A DNA stretch of 64,000 nt. Origin: Sycon ciliatum. Taxonomy: Eukaryota; Porifera; Calcarea; Leucosolenida; Sycettidae. The position numbers and the translations under genes are program-made. Positions 1-10,625 of this stretch are shown here, in pieces; positions within the stretch are counted from its first letter, which is position 1, and every line of letters begins with the position of its first letter. The DNA is taken from contig NC_088651.1 of NCBI RefSeq assembly GCF_964019385.1, positions 4,390,576-4,454,575 on the forward strand, in the 5' to 3' direction. The notes beneath the pieces were generated by a model. The model was not told where the DNA came from. It worked only from the letters and a program-made list of their open reading frames with translations, and made no database searches.

Positions 1-402
1 TACACACTAAGACAATCTGGACGTGATAACAAGTGACAAAATACAGCTGACTTTTTGCTCACGTCACTCTCTTCCGTCTCATCCCGCTCCTTTCCTTCAA
101 CCTCCTCCGCCTACTCAGCAAGCTGTTTCGGCCATAAAAGGCCTCATCAGTACAGCTACGAGCTAAATAGGCCGAGCTACCAGCCATGGTGCAAAGGAGG
201 CACCACAGACATTCAGATAGCTCGTCGCTCTAGCGCCAGAGTGCTCAAGCTACAAAAAGTAGCGGGCATTGCGCATTGTGTAGAAGTGACACCGAAAAAT
301 ATGGATGTGAAGAATCAAGAAAACAGCATGCAAATCCAATAAGTGACAAAAACGTAGTGAAAAGAAAAAGAGAGAAATATCAAGAGATCAAGGGACTGTG
401 CC
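1..402 (-). mobile_element. Penelope-like element end fragment (PLE-A), inverted
   Basis: This stretch is the reverse complement of 8934-9322, the 3' part of a PLE (tail of the GIY-YIG endonuclease plus upstream sequence). It includes the same CTGATGA...GGCC...GAAAC motif, here at about 120-160 on the minus strand. Two inverted PLE-A pieces about 8.5 kb apart resemble the inverted-arm layout of the better preserved PLE at 15503-20574, so they could be the ends of one old insertion. The window starts inside it. It is a fossil piece with no usable reading frame of its own. Confidence 0.75.
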
Positions 403-800
403 GACAGGGTTGAGGTCCTGATTATCACCAGCTGGGTGGTACCATGAAGTTCAGTCGCCCTGTGTAGGTTCGAAACCTGCTACGCGTTTGATTTGTTTCA
501 TGGAGATTTCTTCTTTTTCTCCTCTTTTTCGTCCCATTCTCTCTTATTAATTTTGTTGAAGGCATTACGTCGCTTTAAGATCCACACCCCGTCTCACCCA
601 TCACCGCGGCATAACCACTGAAATAGAACGGTGCGACTTTCTTGATCGACTTTATCTGAATTTGTTAGATCGCCGGTTTGAACAGACAGCACGCTATTTC
701 TATCTTGTCTTTGTGTGGATCACTACACCTTTCCTCCCTCTTAACCGAAAGACTAGCGGGATCCGATTTACCAAAACTATACTGAACCTTTGTTAGGTTG
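403..800 (+). repeat. REP800 head half with Pol III B-box
   Basis: This is a diverged copy of the 5' half of the 0.8-kb repeat. It begins near the GGTTGAGGTCCTGATTATC motif and carries GGTTCGAAACC at about 468-478, a perfect match to the B-box consensus, in a 5-bp stem with a 7-nt loop like a tRNA T-arm. The rest matches the REP800 body as far as the segment that reads like the start of a decayed LINE. Confidence 0.7.
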
Positions 801-929
801 AGTTGGGTAACTCCGCTCTTCTTCCGCGCTTACCGGAGGAATGTCTCTAGTCTCCTCGCGCAACTGGGGAGCAGTTTTCATTGGACATTAGTGACGGGAC
901 GATGCGACGGGAATCAATGGTACGAGCTG

Positions 930-1110
930 TTGAACGACCGCTTTACGGAGGAATTGCTGTCGGAACTTTCAATGTGCGGGGCCTCATATCGGCCGTCTAG
1001 AGGAACTCCTTTTGTCGAGACCTCTCTTTCTACGGCATAGACGTCTGTACCCTTCAAGAAGCCAATTAATTCGTTACCTGCAGGACTTGACGAGCAGCGA
1101 AACGGCTAAA
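930..1110 (+). pseudogene. Decayed LINE endonuclease (APE-type) N-terminus
   Basis: One frame reads GGIAVGTFNVRGLISAV, then a TAG stop at about 998-1000, then RNSFCRDLSFYGIDVCTLQE. This is the usual opening of an apurinic/apyrimidinic-type LINE endonuclease: the TxNVRG strand with its catalytic Asn, followed by the DVCxLQE strand with the metal-binding Glu. No longer frame survives. It directly follows a REP800 head, so it may belong to the same decayed insertion as the LINE-like tail near 1700-1830. The family assignment is tentative. Confidence 0.5.
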
Positions 1111-1271
1111 GAGGGAATGGAGCGGGGAGTTAGAGCACGCGGACGGCCAGTGTCATTGTGGAGTCGCGACTTGCAGCCGTTCAGCTTGTTGGTCACACGG
1201 AGCTCCGTCAACGCGGGCATGGAGCTAATGCCAGCGCGTGGCCGAGGTTGCGCTGACTAGTTGGCGGCGGC

Positions 1272-1615
1272 TGGCCGAGCTCGACGACTTGTACTACGGC
1301 CTCAGTAACGGAGCTGCCACCCAACACCTGAAACGCAACGGCTGCAGAATCTTGGAATGTTCGAGTCTGCCTTGTTCGTTCTGCCAATGTGTCATGCAAG
1401 TAATATCTTCTCCCTGAATGTTCCAAACCCTAGTATACATGTGTATGCACATGCTACACGTCCAAATGGCCGAGCTCGACGACTTGTACTACGGCCTCAG
1501 TAACGGAGCTGCCACCCAACACCTGAAACGCAACGGCTGCAGAATTTTGGAATGTTCGAGTCTGCCTTGTTCGTTCTGCCAATGTGTCATGCAAGTAATG
1601 TCTTCTCCCTGAATG
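1272..1615 (+). repeat. Direct repeat of about 150 bp, two copies
   Basis: The segments 1272-1421 and 1468-1616 are nearly identical (both start GGCCGAGCTCGACGACTTGT and end near CTTCTCCCTGAATGTTC). They are separated by about 46 bp. No function is visible. It is probably a local duplication inside decayed LINE sequence. Confidence 0.8.
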
Positions 1616-1707
1616 TTCGGAACGTTTTTGCAAATTATCTGTTCATGTGTGAAGGGGTTGCTCATCTTGTGTAGCTATCCACTACGTGGGTGGCGGCTGT
1701 AGTTATT

Positions 1708-1835
1708 ATGGTGGGAGATCTGCGCCAAGCCAATGCTGGATTGCTCAGCAGCCTAGACGCTCTGCAGAGCCTGCAAGCCATTGCCCATGACAGACCACCA
1801 TGGCGAGATCTATGCAGGAGGGTCTGTGCATTGTG
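1708..1835 (+). pseudogene. Possible LINE C-terminal fragment
   Basis: A short open stretch reads LLSSLDALQSLQAIAHDR followed by PPWRDLCRRVCAL and a stop. The pattern A-x-DR-xx-WR-xL is common at the extreme C-terminus of some LINE polymerases (for example the RTE clade). It is on the same strand as the endonuclease-like fragment at 930-1110 and could be the other end of that element after internal deletion and the local duplication. The evidence is limited to this motif. Confidence 0.35.
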
Positions 1836-1964
1836 ATATTCCAACAGATCCTGAAACAGTCAAACTCAAGAAATAGCACTATTATTATCACTTTAATAGC
1901 TGAAATCTTCATAATTATAGACATCCACAGATTGGAGGAATTATAGACATACATAAACGACATA

Positions 1965-2850
1965 CAGTCAAACCTCGTTAGGACGAACTTCAAGGGACTG
2001 AACACATTTGTTTGTCTTATCGGGAGTTCTTCTTATCCCGATCTGACCAAAAAAAAACGATATGCATATCAGATGGATTGTATTTACGTGAAGGTGCATG
2101 CTGTGGTACATGGAAAGCACATTATTCTTAGCATAAGCCAGAAACAGGTAAGTACAATGAAAAACTGAAAGTGCATTGTATCAAACACGCTTGAAAACAA
2201 TTTGCACTGTACGTACAAATGACCTCGACTATAGTCCTTATGCACATTGTACAGATGTACGAAGTTCTGTACTATGGCCGTAGGTGTGTACATACCCGGT
2301 TGGGTGTTCATTGTGTGCTATACATGCGCGTTTGACCCATTTAGCCTCACAATTCATGGCAAACGATCACTTTTCAAGCCTTCTTCACTTTGGGATTGAA
2401 CTAACGACTAGCTAGATCTCTGCCGGAAAAAGATTTCGTATGAAATGCCTTCATGGCCCATTTCATAGTGGAAATAGCAGTAAACACAATAGGGTCCTGC
2501 ACATTCAACACCCAACCGGGTCTACGGGATTCTACAAGATTATACGGGATTTTGTGCATCTGTACAATGTGCATAAGGCCTATTGAAAAAGAAGAAGAAA
2601 AAAGGCAGCCAGCGCACGCGCACGCTCATGGACTGAAAGTTCGTACTACATGTACATGCACATGACCACACTGACTTTGTTCAAATCACACTTGAAAATA
2701 GTTCGTCTTCGCGAAAGTTCGCTGCACAGAAGTTCGTCGTAAACGAATAATTTTGACTTGAATTGATGCCTGGCCAACCATAGGATTGGCCTTAGTTCGT
2801 ACTAATGGAAAGTTCGCCTTATCAGTGTTCGTCCTAACGAGGTTTGACTG
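1965..2850. mobile_element. pogo/Tigger-like non-autonomous DNA transposon (MITE)
   Basis: The ends are inverted repeats beginning CAGTCAAACCTCGTTAGGAC, flanked by TA on both sides (1963-1964 and 2851-2852). A CAG-start terminus with an ACCTCGTT core and a TA target duplication fits the Tc1/mariner superfamily, pogo/Tigger branch. The 886-bp interior has no transposase. It contains a second inverted pair (about 2230-2310 against 2490-2585), so much of the element can fold back. Confidence 0.8.
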
Positions 2851-3058
2851 TATCTTCAATACCCATGAGCTCCATTGTTATTACGATAGAATTATCATAC
2901 AAGTAATTATATCATCGTTCTAGCTCAAATTTTATATCATCGTTATAGCTCAATTTTTTCCCGTGTCATATTTCTGTTTATCAAGTTCAGCATAAGCGAA
3001 GTTGTGAATCAGGCTTGCATGGTTGACTCCAAAGCGTACACGCAAGTAATAATAATAG

Positions 3059-3110
3059 CGAGAGAGCTTGGAAGCTCAGGGCCCTACGCTATGCTTTTTT
3101 GCCTTGATGA
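3059..3110 (-). mobile_element. Helentron-like 3' terminal fragment
   Basis: It starts CGAGAGAGCTTGGAAGCTC and continues to the short inverted motif GGGCCCTACGCTATGC. This is the same terminus seen at 31957, 36317 and 52449. The hairpin GAGCTTCCAAGCTC lies just inside the end. Only the tip is preserved here. Confidence 0.65.
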
Positions 3111-3179
3111 CCTAGACAAAAGAAGCATAGGGATGTTATAAATTCTTATAAGTATTCCCATTCTACTTTTTGTTTTAGA

Positions 3180-3260
3180 CATAACCTGGGATTCGAACCC
3201 GCACTATCGCCCTGCTTGCATCCTTCGATACACTTCGCATACATACGAGGTGAATTGCTA
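3180..3260 (-). repeat. Possible tRNA-derived SINE fragment
   Basis: On the minus strand this reads GGGTTCGAATCCC, a near-perfect B-box and T-arm, preceded at tRNA-like distance by a weak A-box-like stretch. The T-stem is imperfect outside the core and there is no complete cloverleaf, so a functional tRNA gene is unlikely. Confidence 0.4.
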
Positions 3261-5066
3261 TTTCTGGACATTGTACATTTCTGGACATTTCGAGTAAAAT
3301 AATTTTTCGTCGCGTGTAGAGTCAAGTCAGTCAGGTTGATGAAGTTGTTTCTTGTTGTAGTTGACAGCTGGGCTGTTGTAGTTTCTCCTCGTGTCGGTGC
3401 CTGGTTGATAGCCTTTTCGTGGGAGGCATTTCAACGAGTTTTGTCACAAAACTTTTGTGGTACTATGTCGCATGAGAATTTTGAATTTTTGAGTAAAATA
3501 AGCAGTAATGGACGAATCGTTGGCTTCCCCATGTGCACTCCACTTCAGACGCTGTATAGTCTTGGACCTGTTGGCTGGAAGTGTGAAGAGGCCAACTGCA
3601 GTCCACCAATAGAAAAAATAACAAAAATGGTGCAGTATAGGATGCCTATTGACGCTATTTTACTTTCATGTCCAGAATTCCATACACTGAAATTTAGGGC
3701 AAAAATTTGGCCTGTCGAAAACCTTCTGCTATAAAGTCTCTGGGATCACAGCATGAGCAATTGTGACATATGTGGAAAGATGAAGGATCAGGCATTTTCT
3801 TGTAGAAGAGCGCTAGCGCGTGATTTATTCAAAGAGGTTTCTTATCTCGGCATCGCTTGGCAGGCGTCTTTGGCGACATAGCATCGTCAGCTACCTCTGA
3901 TTGCTCCTCTCCACTGCCTGTCTACTCTCTTTCGCCTGGAGTGTCCTCACCGTCATCTGTGTGGCTGAAAAGACTATGGCGACACGCATAAAATTTGACT
4001 TGGCCATGGAGTTGGTTTTTCTGAGGCGACTGAGGAGGCAGGTTTGGCCCTTGACTCTTTAGGCGATCAAAGTTCGTTGGAATCAGCAAGAAAAGGAGCA
4101 CGGGACAGGACGTTGCTGGTACTGGGGCTCACGAAATGAAAACACATCATTTTCGACTTGCAAAACAAACGTTGGTGCGAAAATTCGACATTTTGATGTT
4201 CGACAAATGACCGAAGAACGCTGTACCGAAATTCGAAATGCAAAACGTCACTAGTGAAAACATAGGCTGAATCACCTTCGTCCAGTGATTTGCAGTCGAT
4301 ACAAACTGTTCTTGACCTGTTCTAAGCGTTTTCATATCCATCAAAATCCATCACGAAGTTTTTGTTAACGGAGGGAGGATGTATGCGAATTTGACTTTGT
4401 TGAAGATCATTGAAACCAATGAATAAAATACTATAACAAATTGGGACATGGAGTCATCAATGCCGACATCGTCGATGATACGTACAAGATTGCGTTATTA
4501 CTTTTGAGTCTTTGATCACCCTGATCACGGAAAACATCGCTAAAATGGATACTTTCATAATTTTTACAATGGTGTTTCCATGTCATCATTCGTGACGTCA
4601 CATGACCTACTCTAGGCACTGCATCCGGGGTTGAGTGTTACAGTATTCACTGCCGCATGCATGATATATTTCTGTCGGTGATAGTGCTACCAATCCCTGG
4701 CTGCTGAGAATCAACATCATCTAAACTCAACAATGACATCACACAACACAACAGTGACATCATACATTGAATCACGTGACCTGCCAGGCGCAGGCTCCCA
4801 CGTAACTGTAGCGTATACTGTAAAACAAGAAAGTCTAACGAGTCACAAAGTCAAGCGTTTTAACAAACAATTCTTTTTCGTTTTTTGAAAATACGTTATC
4901 ACTAGATGTCTGTGTAAAGATGCGCATACAGATGGGTGGCAAGGTAGCCATCGTTAAACTTTCTGCACGTAATCATGCCAAAATTACAAAAACGTTAAAC
5001 CTTTTGGTCGTCAGACTTTCCGGTTTTACAGTGCTCACACTGGCATAGGCATGGGCAAGTATTCGA
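3261..5066. other. Unassigned, no recognisable gene
   Basis: I see no recognisable coding region, RNA gene or element end. An open frame from the ATG at 3339 to 3734 has no recognisable motif and is short enough to occur by chance. This stretch may be intergenic, or the 3' flank or intron of the minus-strand gene at 5067-6209. Confidence 0.5.
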
Positions 5067-6209
5067 CTAGACACCAGTACATAGCCTGTTCTTGGAGGAG
5101 TCAGTCTCAAACGTTTCCTGAGATTGTCGCAGCCAGAGCTTCACATCAGCTCGCTGATGTGTATTACTATACTTTGCAGAGTGGAAAAACGCTCTCTCGA
5201 CCTGCCATTGCTCACGTGCCTTTGCTGGTTTCAACTCGGTCGGTCCCCATATATAGAGACCACCCTCAAACAGCTCAATGTCTGACTCTACACTATCCAC
5301 CATTAGACGCAGAATTGTAGGAACTGCAAACTCGAAGAACACGTCACGATAGACATAGGCCAACTCCATGAAAGGTGGAGCCAGGCGTTGCGGAATGTAG
5401 CCGATATCCGAAAACCCTTGGGACATGCACTGTCTGCAGCCCTGATGCGCCTGAGAGCGGCGATCAAACAATTCCGGTAAACATCGGGAACTATTTACAG
5501 CAGCATCCCTGCCCCATGGCTTATACCAGTGGTCACCTGGAGGTTGGATAGTTCCGTTAGGAGTTTTGAGAGGATTCGGAGGGTCGTTGGGGGGATGCAT
5601 CCACACTTTATTCAGGTCACGGCGCGGAAACACAGCGGGAAAATTGAAGAACACATCGTCGCCAATCCACAGGTACCCGTCAAAATCAGTGTACCTCTTC
5701 ATTGCATCCGCTATAGCCCGTTGCTGGTAATAGCCTCCATACAAATCGGCCTTGTTCACCCCCAGTGTTAGATTCTCCTTGTCCGAGTAAAAGACAATCT
5801 TCGTCACGTGCTTAGCATACAGACTGCGAATAAAGTCGACGTTCTGGAAGTGTGGCCAGTTGAAAATGACGATCAACAGAAGACGTGCGCATGGCGCCCG
5901 CTGATCATGCGTCTGCCCGTGTACTGGAGAATTAGTACTCGGTCTTCTAGTTCTCGGCTCGATTGCGATGGACTTGTTTCCGTAGAAACCTCTCCAGGCG
6001 TCACAACACTTCTGTCCCGTCGAAGTACACTGCACAGGCTGGGATACATGCCCAAGTTCTGGCCGGCGATATTGCAGTTGACTTGAAAGAATTCTGTGAA
6101 CGAAATGCCTGGTCCTGGATTCGGGTAGAATATATGGTGCGGCGATCATCAACAGTACAATGGAAAACAGAACAGGAACAGCGGCGCGATAGCGTAGTAT
6201 TTGCGGCAT
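5067..6209 (-). CDS. Type II membrane protein, glycosyltransferase-like (host gene)
   Basis: This is a 380-residue single-exon frame, counted from the ATG at 6209. Upstream in-frame sequence lacks an ATG. Residues 9-28 form one hydrophobic segment directly after a short basic N-terminus, the layout of Golgi type II enzymes. Four N-glycosylation sequons (NKS, NLT, NGT, NSS) follow it, as expected for a lumenal domain. Residues 110-143 read as alternating strand and helix, and GYLWIGDDVFFNF at 178-190 contains an acidic DD pair in a setting like the metal/nucleotide-sugar site of GT-A glycosyltransferases. Eight cysteines suggest disulfides. I cannot name the family; the glycosyltransferase role is inferred from topology and the DD motif. 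It is the only frame in the window that looks like a host gene and not transposon sequence. Extra exons cannot be excluded. Confidence 0.6.
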   Translation of the reverse strand: MPQILRYRAAVPVLFSIVLLMIAAPYILPESRTRHFVHRILSSQLQYRRPELGHVSQPVQCTSTGQKCCDAWRGFYGNKSIAIEPRTRRPSTNSPVHGQTHDQRAPCARLLLIVIFNWPHFQNVDFIRSLYAKHVTKIVFYSDKENLTLGVNKADLYGGYYQQRAIADAMKRYTDFDGYLWIGDDVFFNFPAVFPRRDLNKVWMHPPNDPPNPLKTPNGTIQPPGDHWYKPWGRDAAVNSSRCLPELFDRRSQAHQGCRQCMSQGFSDIGYIPQRLAPPFMELAYVYRDVFFEFAVPTILRLMVDSVESDIELFEGGLYIWGPTELKPAKAREQWQVERAFFHSAKYSNTHQRADVKLWLRQSQETFETDSSKNRLCTGV

Positions 6210-7216
6210 CCTGGCGGGTGCTCGCCTTGTTAATGTATCCGCCTGGTCGGGCAGCAACAGATTCTGGCTGGTACGGCTTGATTAAATAAGGGTTGGTTCG
6301 CATAAGCTAAATCAACGCCGGGAAGCACCGGCGGTGAGCCAGCTCCCGATCCATTCCGCATACGGCTCGAGGAATGCTGTTGTACCAAATCTACTACAAA
6401 ATCGTACAAAATGTGCCCAAATGCTACGACACGTTTGCAAATTGAAGCTTGAAATCTTTGTTTCTTCAGTAGTTGAAGGTCTTTCGGTGATGGCCACTCG
6501 GTGCAACTTTTAACTGGAGCTTATGGCCGATTTCGGAAATGCCTACAGTGGCATTTACTTTCCGCAGTATACTGGTTACAGGGATTGTATTTGCATACTT
6601 TTGAGGCATAAAACATCGTTTTTCGGCGAAATCAGTGCGAAAACTGCCTATTCGGCGAAAAGATAGTTGATTTCTTCAAAACCAAAGTTTTCGCCGAATT
6701 TTTCGGCAAGCCGATTTGGAAAATGCCTAGTGCAAACGTTGATGAAGTCAAACGAACTTACTTGTTATGTCCTCCGTGTTTTTCTATTTGTCTCATAAGT
6801 TGCACAACAGTCAAGCAGATCATCCGAGAAGGACGTGTTGGTATGCTGACTTAATTTGCCACCTTGGAGCGACTACAAAGTCTACAAGAATGGCGAACGG
6901 ACCTCATCTTTTAAAGGGGAAGTATACCGTAAAATCTAGTTTTCACCAGTTGTGCCGAGGGGTGTGTTCACGGGGTGCCGAGTCGAATGGTCTTGGTCCG
7001 AGGAAGATGAGGCGCTCCCTTTCTCTTTTATTCCCAATCGAACTCGCGCACTACCACCGAAACTGGTTGACTGCGCCCTACTAGATAGGGATTTGTATGG
7101 AAAAGTCACTAAAAACGCCGTTTCGTTCTTATAAAAGCACGGAGAACCGCAATTGGTCCAAATGTTGTTGTCTTTTGGCCGCTGAGGCGACTGGTTTTGG
7201 TCCGAAAAGGCTGCGG
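6210..7216. other. Unassigned flank upstream of the glycosyltransferase-like gene
   Basis: This would hold the promoter and 5' UTR of the minus-strand gene, but no clear TATA box or initiator stands out. Short frames here show no known motif. The phrase GCCGATTT...AAATGCCTA occurs twice (about 6523 and 6711) around A/T-rich sequence, possibly a small decayed repeat. Confidence 0.4.
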
Positions 7217-7950
7217 TGCAGCGTTCGACTAATCAGGACCTCAACCCTGTCGGCACAGAATAAGCGGTATTCAGTGTCGTATTTGTATAATTATGTCATT
7301 TGGACGTGTAGCATATGGATATGATACAGTTACCTTACTTCATGTTGAGTCAAAACACGACGTCTTGCCGGGAACTGCACAAAGGTTCAGGGAACAGTTT
7401 TGGATTAATAACCACTGTAACCGCAAGTTCTTATGCTTAACTCTATCCGATAAGCTTATTCAAATCCGTCAATTTTATCCTTTAGATGCAGCGGTCCGGA
7501 TGGGACCCCTTTTAAGGTGGCTCGCGCCTATTTCTAAACTCGTCATGTTACCTGACAACAAGTGCACTATGTTTCTGGGAGAGAAATGTGAAACTGACAC
7601 ATACTGATCGGGTTTTATGCATTGATATCCTTAAGAGACTGCTTACAAGAATTCTGAGAGAATATCAGAAGGAGAGAGAGAGAGTGTTATGAAGGAGAAG
7701 GAAGAACCCAGTTATGCAGCCGGTGCATTGACATTAATCACGAGGTTAGGTCTAGTGGTGGTAAATCGGAGCCCTCTAGTCGAGCCGTTATGCGGGGTGA
7801 AAGGTGTAGTGATCCACCGAAAGACAATTTGATCCAGAACGTTTTACTATTCTCAGTGGTTATGACGTGGTGACGGGTGGGACGGGGGTGTGGATCTTCA
7901 AGCCACTTAATGCCGTCAGCAAAATTAATAAGACACAAAGGGACGAGGAA
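7217..7950 (-). repeat. REP800 copy, inverted, nearly full length
   Basis: In reverse complement this matches the REP800 body and tail: the GCCGTTCGTAATCC, GGCAAGACGTCG and ACACGTCTAAAT blocks, the stretch at 7740-7940, and the start of the next head at 7217-7240. It is diverged from the arrays further right. It joins PLE tail sequence at about 7950. Confidence 0.7.
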
Positions 7951-8470
7951 GAGAAAACAACGACAACCGAAGTGACAACAACAGTCAATATTCGAAAACG
8001 AGGTAGACCGCGAAAACGAACCTCAATATCGAACACCGGACAAGTTGGAGTAAGAAGCTCAATAGAAATCCGCAATGGAGGAGACGTAGCTGAAAGGACA
8101 CTGGGCATCGCCCATACAACGGCTAGTGTCAGAAAACGTGGAAGACCGCGGAAAAGCAAAGAGACGGATAGTGGTGATGCTGCGAAGAGGCGAGATGACG
8201 GGACATTGGAGGAGACAACACCCAACGGAGCTAATAATCGCACTTCGTCAATCAAGCAACATCTGGCAGCCCGTACGTACCATCTGTCGTGAGTTGTACA
8301 GTGATAATGTGTTCTCAATATTGTCACGTGGTAGATGTGCGTTGCATCTGGCTGTGTTAGAAGCTTTGTAAATCCGTAAGTTAGATCCTGAACTGTGCGT
8401 ACAGAAAGAAAATGTGCTGTCGCTACAATTGTTTGGTGTTACTCCTCGTCGAGGTGTTAACAATGTAACT
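7950..8470 (+). pseudogene. PLE endonuclease tail with two AT-hooks (PLE-B fragment)
   Basis: The frame encodes two AT-hook cores, RKRGRPRK (near 7995 and 8130), in a low-complexity linker. It is followed by SSIKQHL, and then, in another frame, by LHLAVLEAL and LDPELCVQKENVLSLQLFG. The last two match the conserved C-terminal half of the GIY-YIG endonuclease of Penelope-like elements. AT-hooks bind the minor groove of A/T-rich DNA. The upstream reverse transcriptase is absent, and this fossil fragment is broken. Confidence 0.7.
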
Positions 8471-8534
8471 TAATTTGCTCACTATGTTGTTTTCACTATT
8501 ATTATTTCCTTGGAGTTTTGTGAATACATCATCA

Positions 8535-8775
8535 GAATACATCATCTGAATACCACTCACGACAACTAGCACTGCCCGACAAGTGAAACTTGATTGCCGA
8601 GGTACCTTTTCCGTGACCCGACGACTCGGCCGTGTTGTCACCTCCGAGATTCGCAAGCGGCAGGATCGGAGGTGACAACGGCCGAGTCGTCGGGTAACGG
8701 AAAAGGCACCTCGGCAATCAAGTGTCACTTGTCGGGCAGTGCTAGTTGTCATGAGTGGTATTCCGATGATGTATT
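8535..8775. repeat. Imperfect palindrome made of PLE tail sequence
   Basis: The left arm 8535-8647 and right arm 8666-8775 are inverted copies separated by about 18 bp. The right arm runs into a PLE endonuclease tail. Head-to-head joining of partial copies is characteristic of PLE insertions. Confidence 0.8.
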
Positions 8776-8933
8776 CTCTGTTTTGTCGCTTGGTAGGTCT
8801 TTGTTACATCTTGCCGTGTTGGAAGCTTTGTACATACGTAAGTTAGACCCTGAGCTTTGTGTTCAGAAGGAGAATGTGTTGTCTTTGCAGTTGTTTGGCA
8901 CTGTTCGTCGTGAAGGTGCGAAATAGATCCCTT
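8594..8933 (+). pseudogene. PLE endonuclease tail fragment (PLE-B, second copy)
   Basis: The frame reads TSAIKCHLSGSASCHEWYSD, then VFSVLSLGR, LAVLEALYIRKLDPELCVQK and LSLQLFG. This matches the C-terminal half of a PLE GIY-YIG endonuclease, including the conserved S-x-I-xx-HL start and the LEA...P-x-LCVQK helix. It is closely related to the copy at 7950-8470. Its N-terminal side is replaced by the palindrome. Confidence 0.7.
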
Positions 8934-9165
8934 GATCTCTTGATATTTCTCTCTTTTTCTTTTCACTACGTTTTTGTCACTTATTGGATTTGCATGCTGT
9001 TTTCTTGATTCTTCACATCCATATTTTTCGGTGTCACTTCTACACAATGCGCAATGCTCGCTACTTTTTGTAGTTTGAGCACTCTGGCGCTAGAGCGACG
9101 AGCTATCTTAATGTCTGTGGTGCCTCCTTTGCACCATAGCTGGTAGCTCGGCCTATTTAGCTCGT

Positions 9166-9201
9166 AGCTGTACTGATGAGGCCTTTATGGCCGAAACAGC
9201 T
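9166..9201 (+). ncRNA. Hammerhead-like core lacking a normal helix I
   Basis: The order is AGCTGT, A, CTGATGA, GGCC-loop-GGCC, GAA, ACAGCT. Core boxes and helix II are perfect, and AGCTGT pairs with ACAGCT in the position of helix III. No third helix is evident. It is repeated in inverted orientation near 120-160. It may be a relic or may act only as a dimer. Confidence 0.4.
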
Positions 9202-9660
9202 TGCTGAGGAGGCGGAGGAGGTTGAAGGAAAGGAGCGGGATGAGACGGAAGAGAGCGTCGTTAGCAAAAAGTCAGCTGTATTTTGTCACTTGTTATCACG
9301 TCCAGATTGTCTTAGTGTGTACGATGATTCTCACTTTTCTGTGTTGTGCCGTGCAAGTTATGTTAAGCAGTTGAAGGTTCTGGAAGCTGTATGTATTCGT
9401 GTACATAATCCTGTTCTTTGTAAACAAAAGAAGCATGTAGTCGCGCTAAAGTTCCTCTCGTAGCTGGTTATCAGATGTAAATGTTGTGTCATGTTGCACT
9501 GTATCACCTCATGCTTTGTGCCTGCACTCAGTCATATATGTTAGCACTATGTTTGACACCTATTATGTAATGCTGTAGCAGTTCCTTTTTTGTTCACACT
9601 TTTAATTATGCTGTTATAAATTGTTCTATTTTTTGTACACAGTACCCTCAGTTCCGATAC

Positions 9661-9700
9661 TATTCACTGATGAGCGGAACACGAAAATCGATTTTGAATA
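9661..9700 (+). ncRNA. Hammerhead ribozyme, PLE type (short helices)
   Basis: Helix I TATTCA/TGAATA (6 bp), core CTGATGA, helix II GCG-GAA-CAC with one C-A mismatch, GAA, helix III AAT-CG-ATT, and cleavage-site nucleotide T. Very short helix III is what is described for hammerheads in PLE ends. It lies just after the endonuclease tail. An inverted copy is at 22656-22695. Confidence 0.75.
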
Positions 9701-9790
9701 ACATAAAAATCCTTAAAAATTCCATGAACTCGTTGTTGTCTGGCCATGTCTGCATCTATTATAATATTATTCTTAATTGCACTAATAAAA

Positions 9791-10625
9791 TTGCTTTCTC
9801 CACGTCGACTCTTTAAATAGGATGAAGTATAAAAATACTTGTAAACAGTAGATGTCAATGCAGAGAACCTTGTAAAATAGTAATTTCCCGAGTTGTAAGC
9901 TTGAAAGAGCCCCATGCGGACCACTGCATCTAGCGGACAAAATTTGCGGATTTGAATAAGCTTATCAGACCAAGTGAAACATACGAACTTGCGGTGATAG
10001 CTGTTCGTAATCCAAAACTATTCCCTAAGCCTTTGTCCTGTTCCCGGCAAGACGTCGTATCTTGATTCTGAGTGAACTGTATCTTATCCACATGCAACAC
10101 GTCTAAATGACATATACAAATACCACACTAAACCCTGCATATTCTGTGGTCAGGGGTTGAGGTCCTGATTATCACCAGCTGTGTGAAACATTGGATCTCA
10201 GGTGCCCAGTGTAGGTTCGAAACCTGCAACGCGTATGAGTTATGATATAGAGATTTCTTCAATTTTTCCTCTTTTTCGTCAATTTCTCTCTTATTAATTT
10301 TGTTGAAGGCCTTAAGTGGCTTGAATATTCACACACCCTTCCCACCCATCACCACGTGATAACCACTGAGAATAGTAAAACGCTCTGGATTAACTTTATT
10401 TCAATTTGTTAGATCACCTGTTTGAAAAGACAGCACGCTAGTTTTATCTTATCTTTCGGTCCCTTTCATCCCTTAGTACTGGCAGACTAGAGGGCTCCGA
10501 TTTACCGAGACTAAACTTAATCTCGTGAGATGTCAATTCACCGGCTGCATATCTGGGTTCTTTCCTTTCCTTCATATCACTATCTCTCTTTCTCATATTC
10601 TTTTACAATTGCCCTAGGTGTTATA
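9791..10625 (+). repeat. REP800 tail plus head
   Basis: It begins with the block around AAATACTTGTAAACAGTAGA and runs through the standard tail into a new head at about 10155 (GGTTCGAAACC at 10213-10223), then on to the CTTTCTCATATTCTTTTACA block. It is paralogous to 49790-50640 at high identity. Confidence 0.8.

Larger units (their letters stand above)
8934..9790 (+). mobile_element. PLE-A 3' end with endonuclease tail, 3' UTR and hammerhead
   Basis: It contains a charged linker (AEEAEEVEGKERDETEES), then SAVFCHLLSRPDC, FSVLCRASYVKQLKVLEAVC and NPVLCKQKKHVVALKFLS, which together match the C-terminal half of a PLE GIY-YIG endonuclease. A 190-bp A/T-rich 3' UTR and a hammerhead ribozyme (9661-9700) follow. 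Upstream, 8934-9175 is matched in inverted orientation at 1-402. It is a truncated fossil; no reverse transcriptase lies nearby. Confidence 0.7.

Noticed and set aside
468-478. Functional tRNA gene
   Set aside because: Only the T-arm and B-box are convincing. Acceptor and anticodon arms do not fold, here or in the other REP800 heads.
3339-3734. 131-codon frame as a gene
   Set aside because: No motif, no duplicate or context support, and a length expected by chance in this composition.
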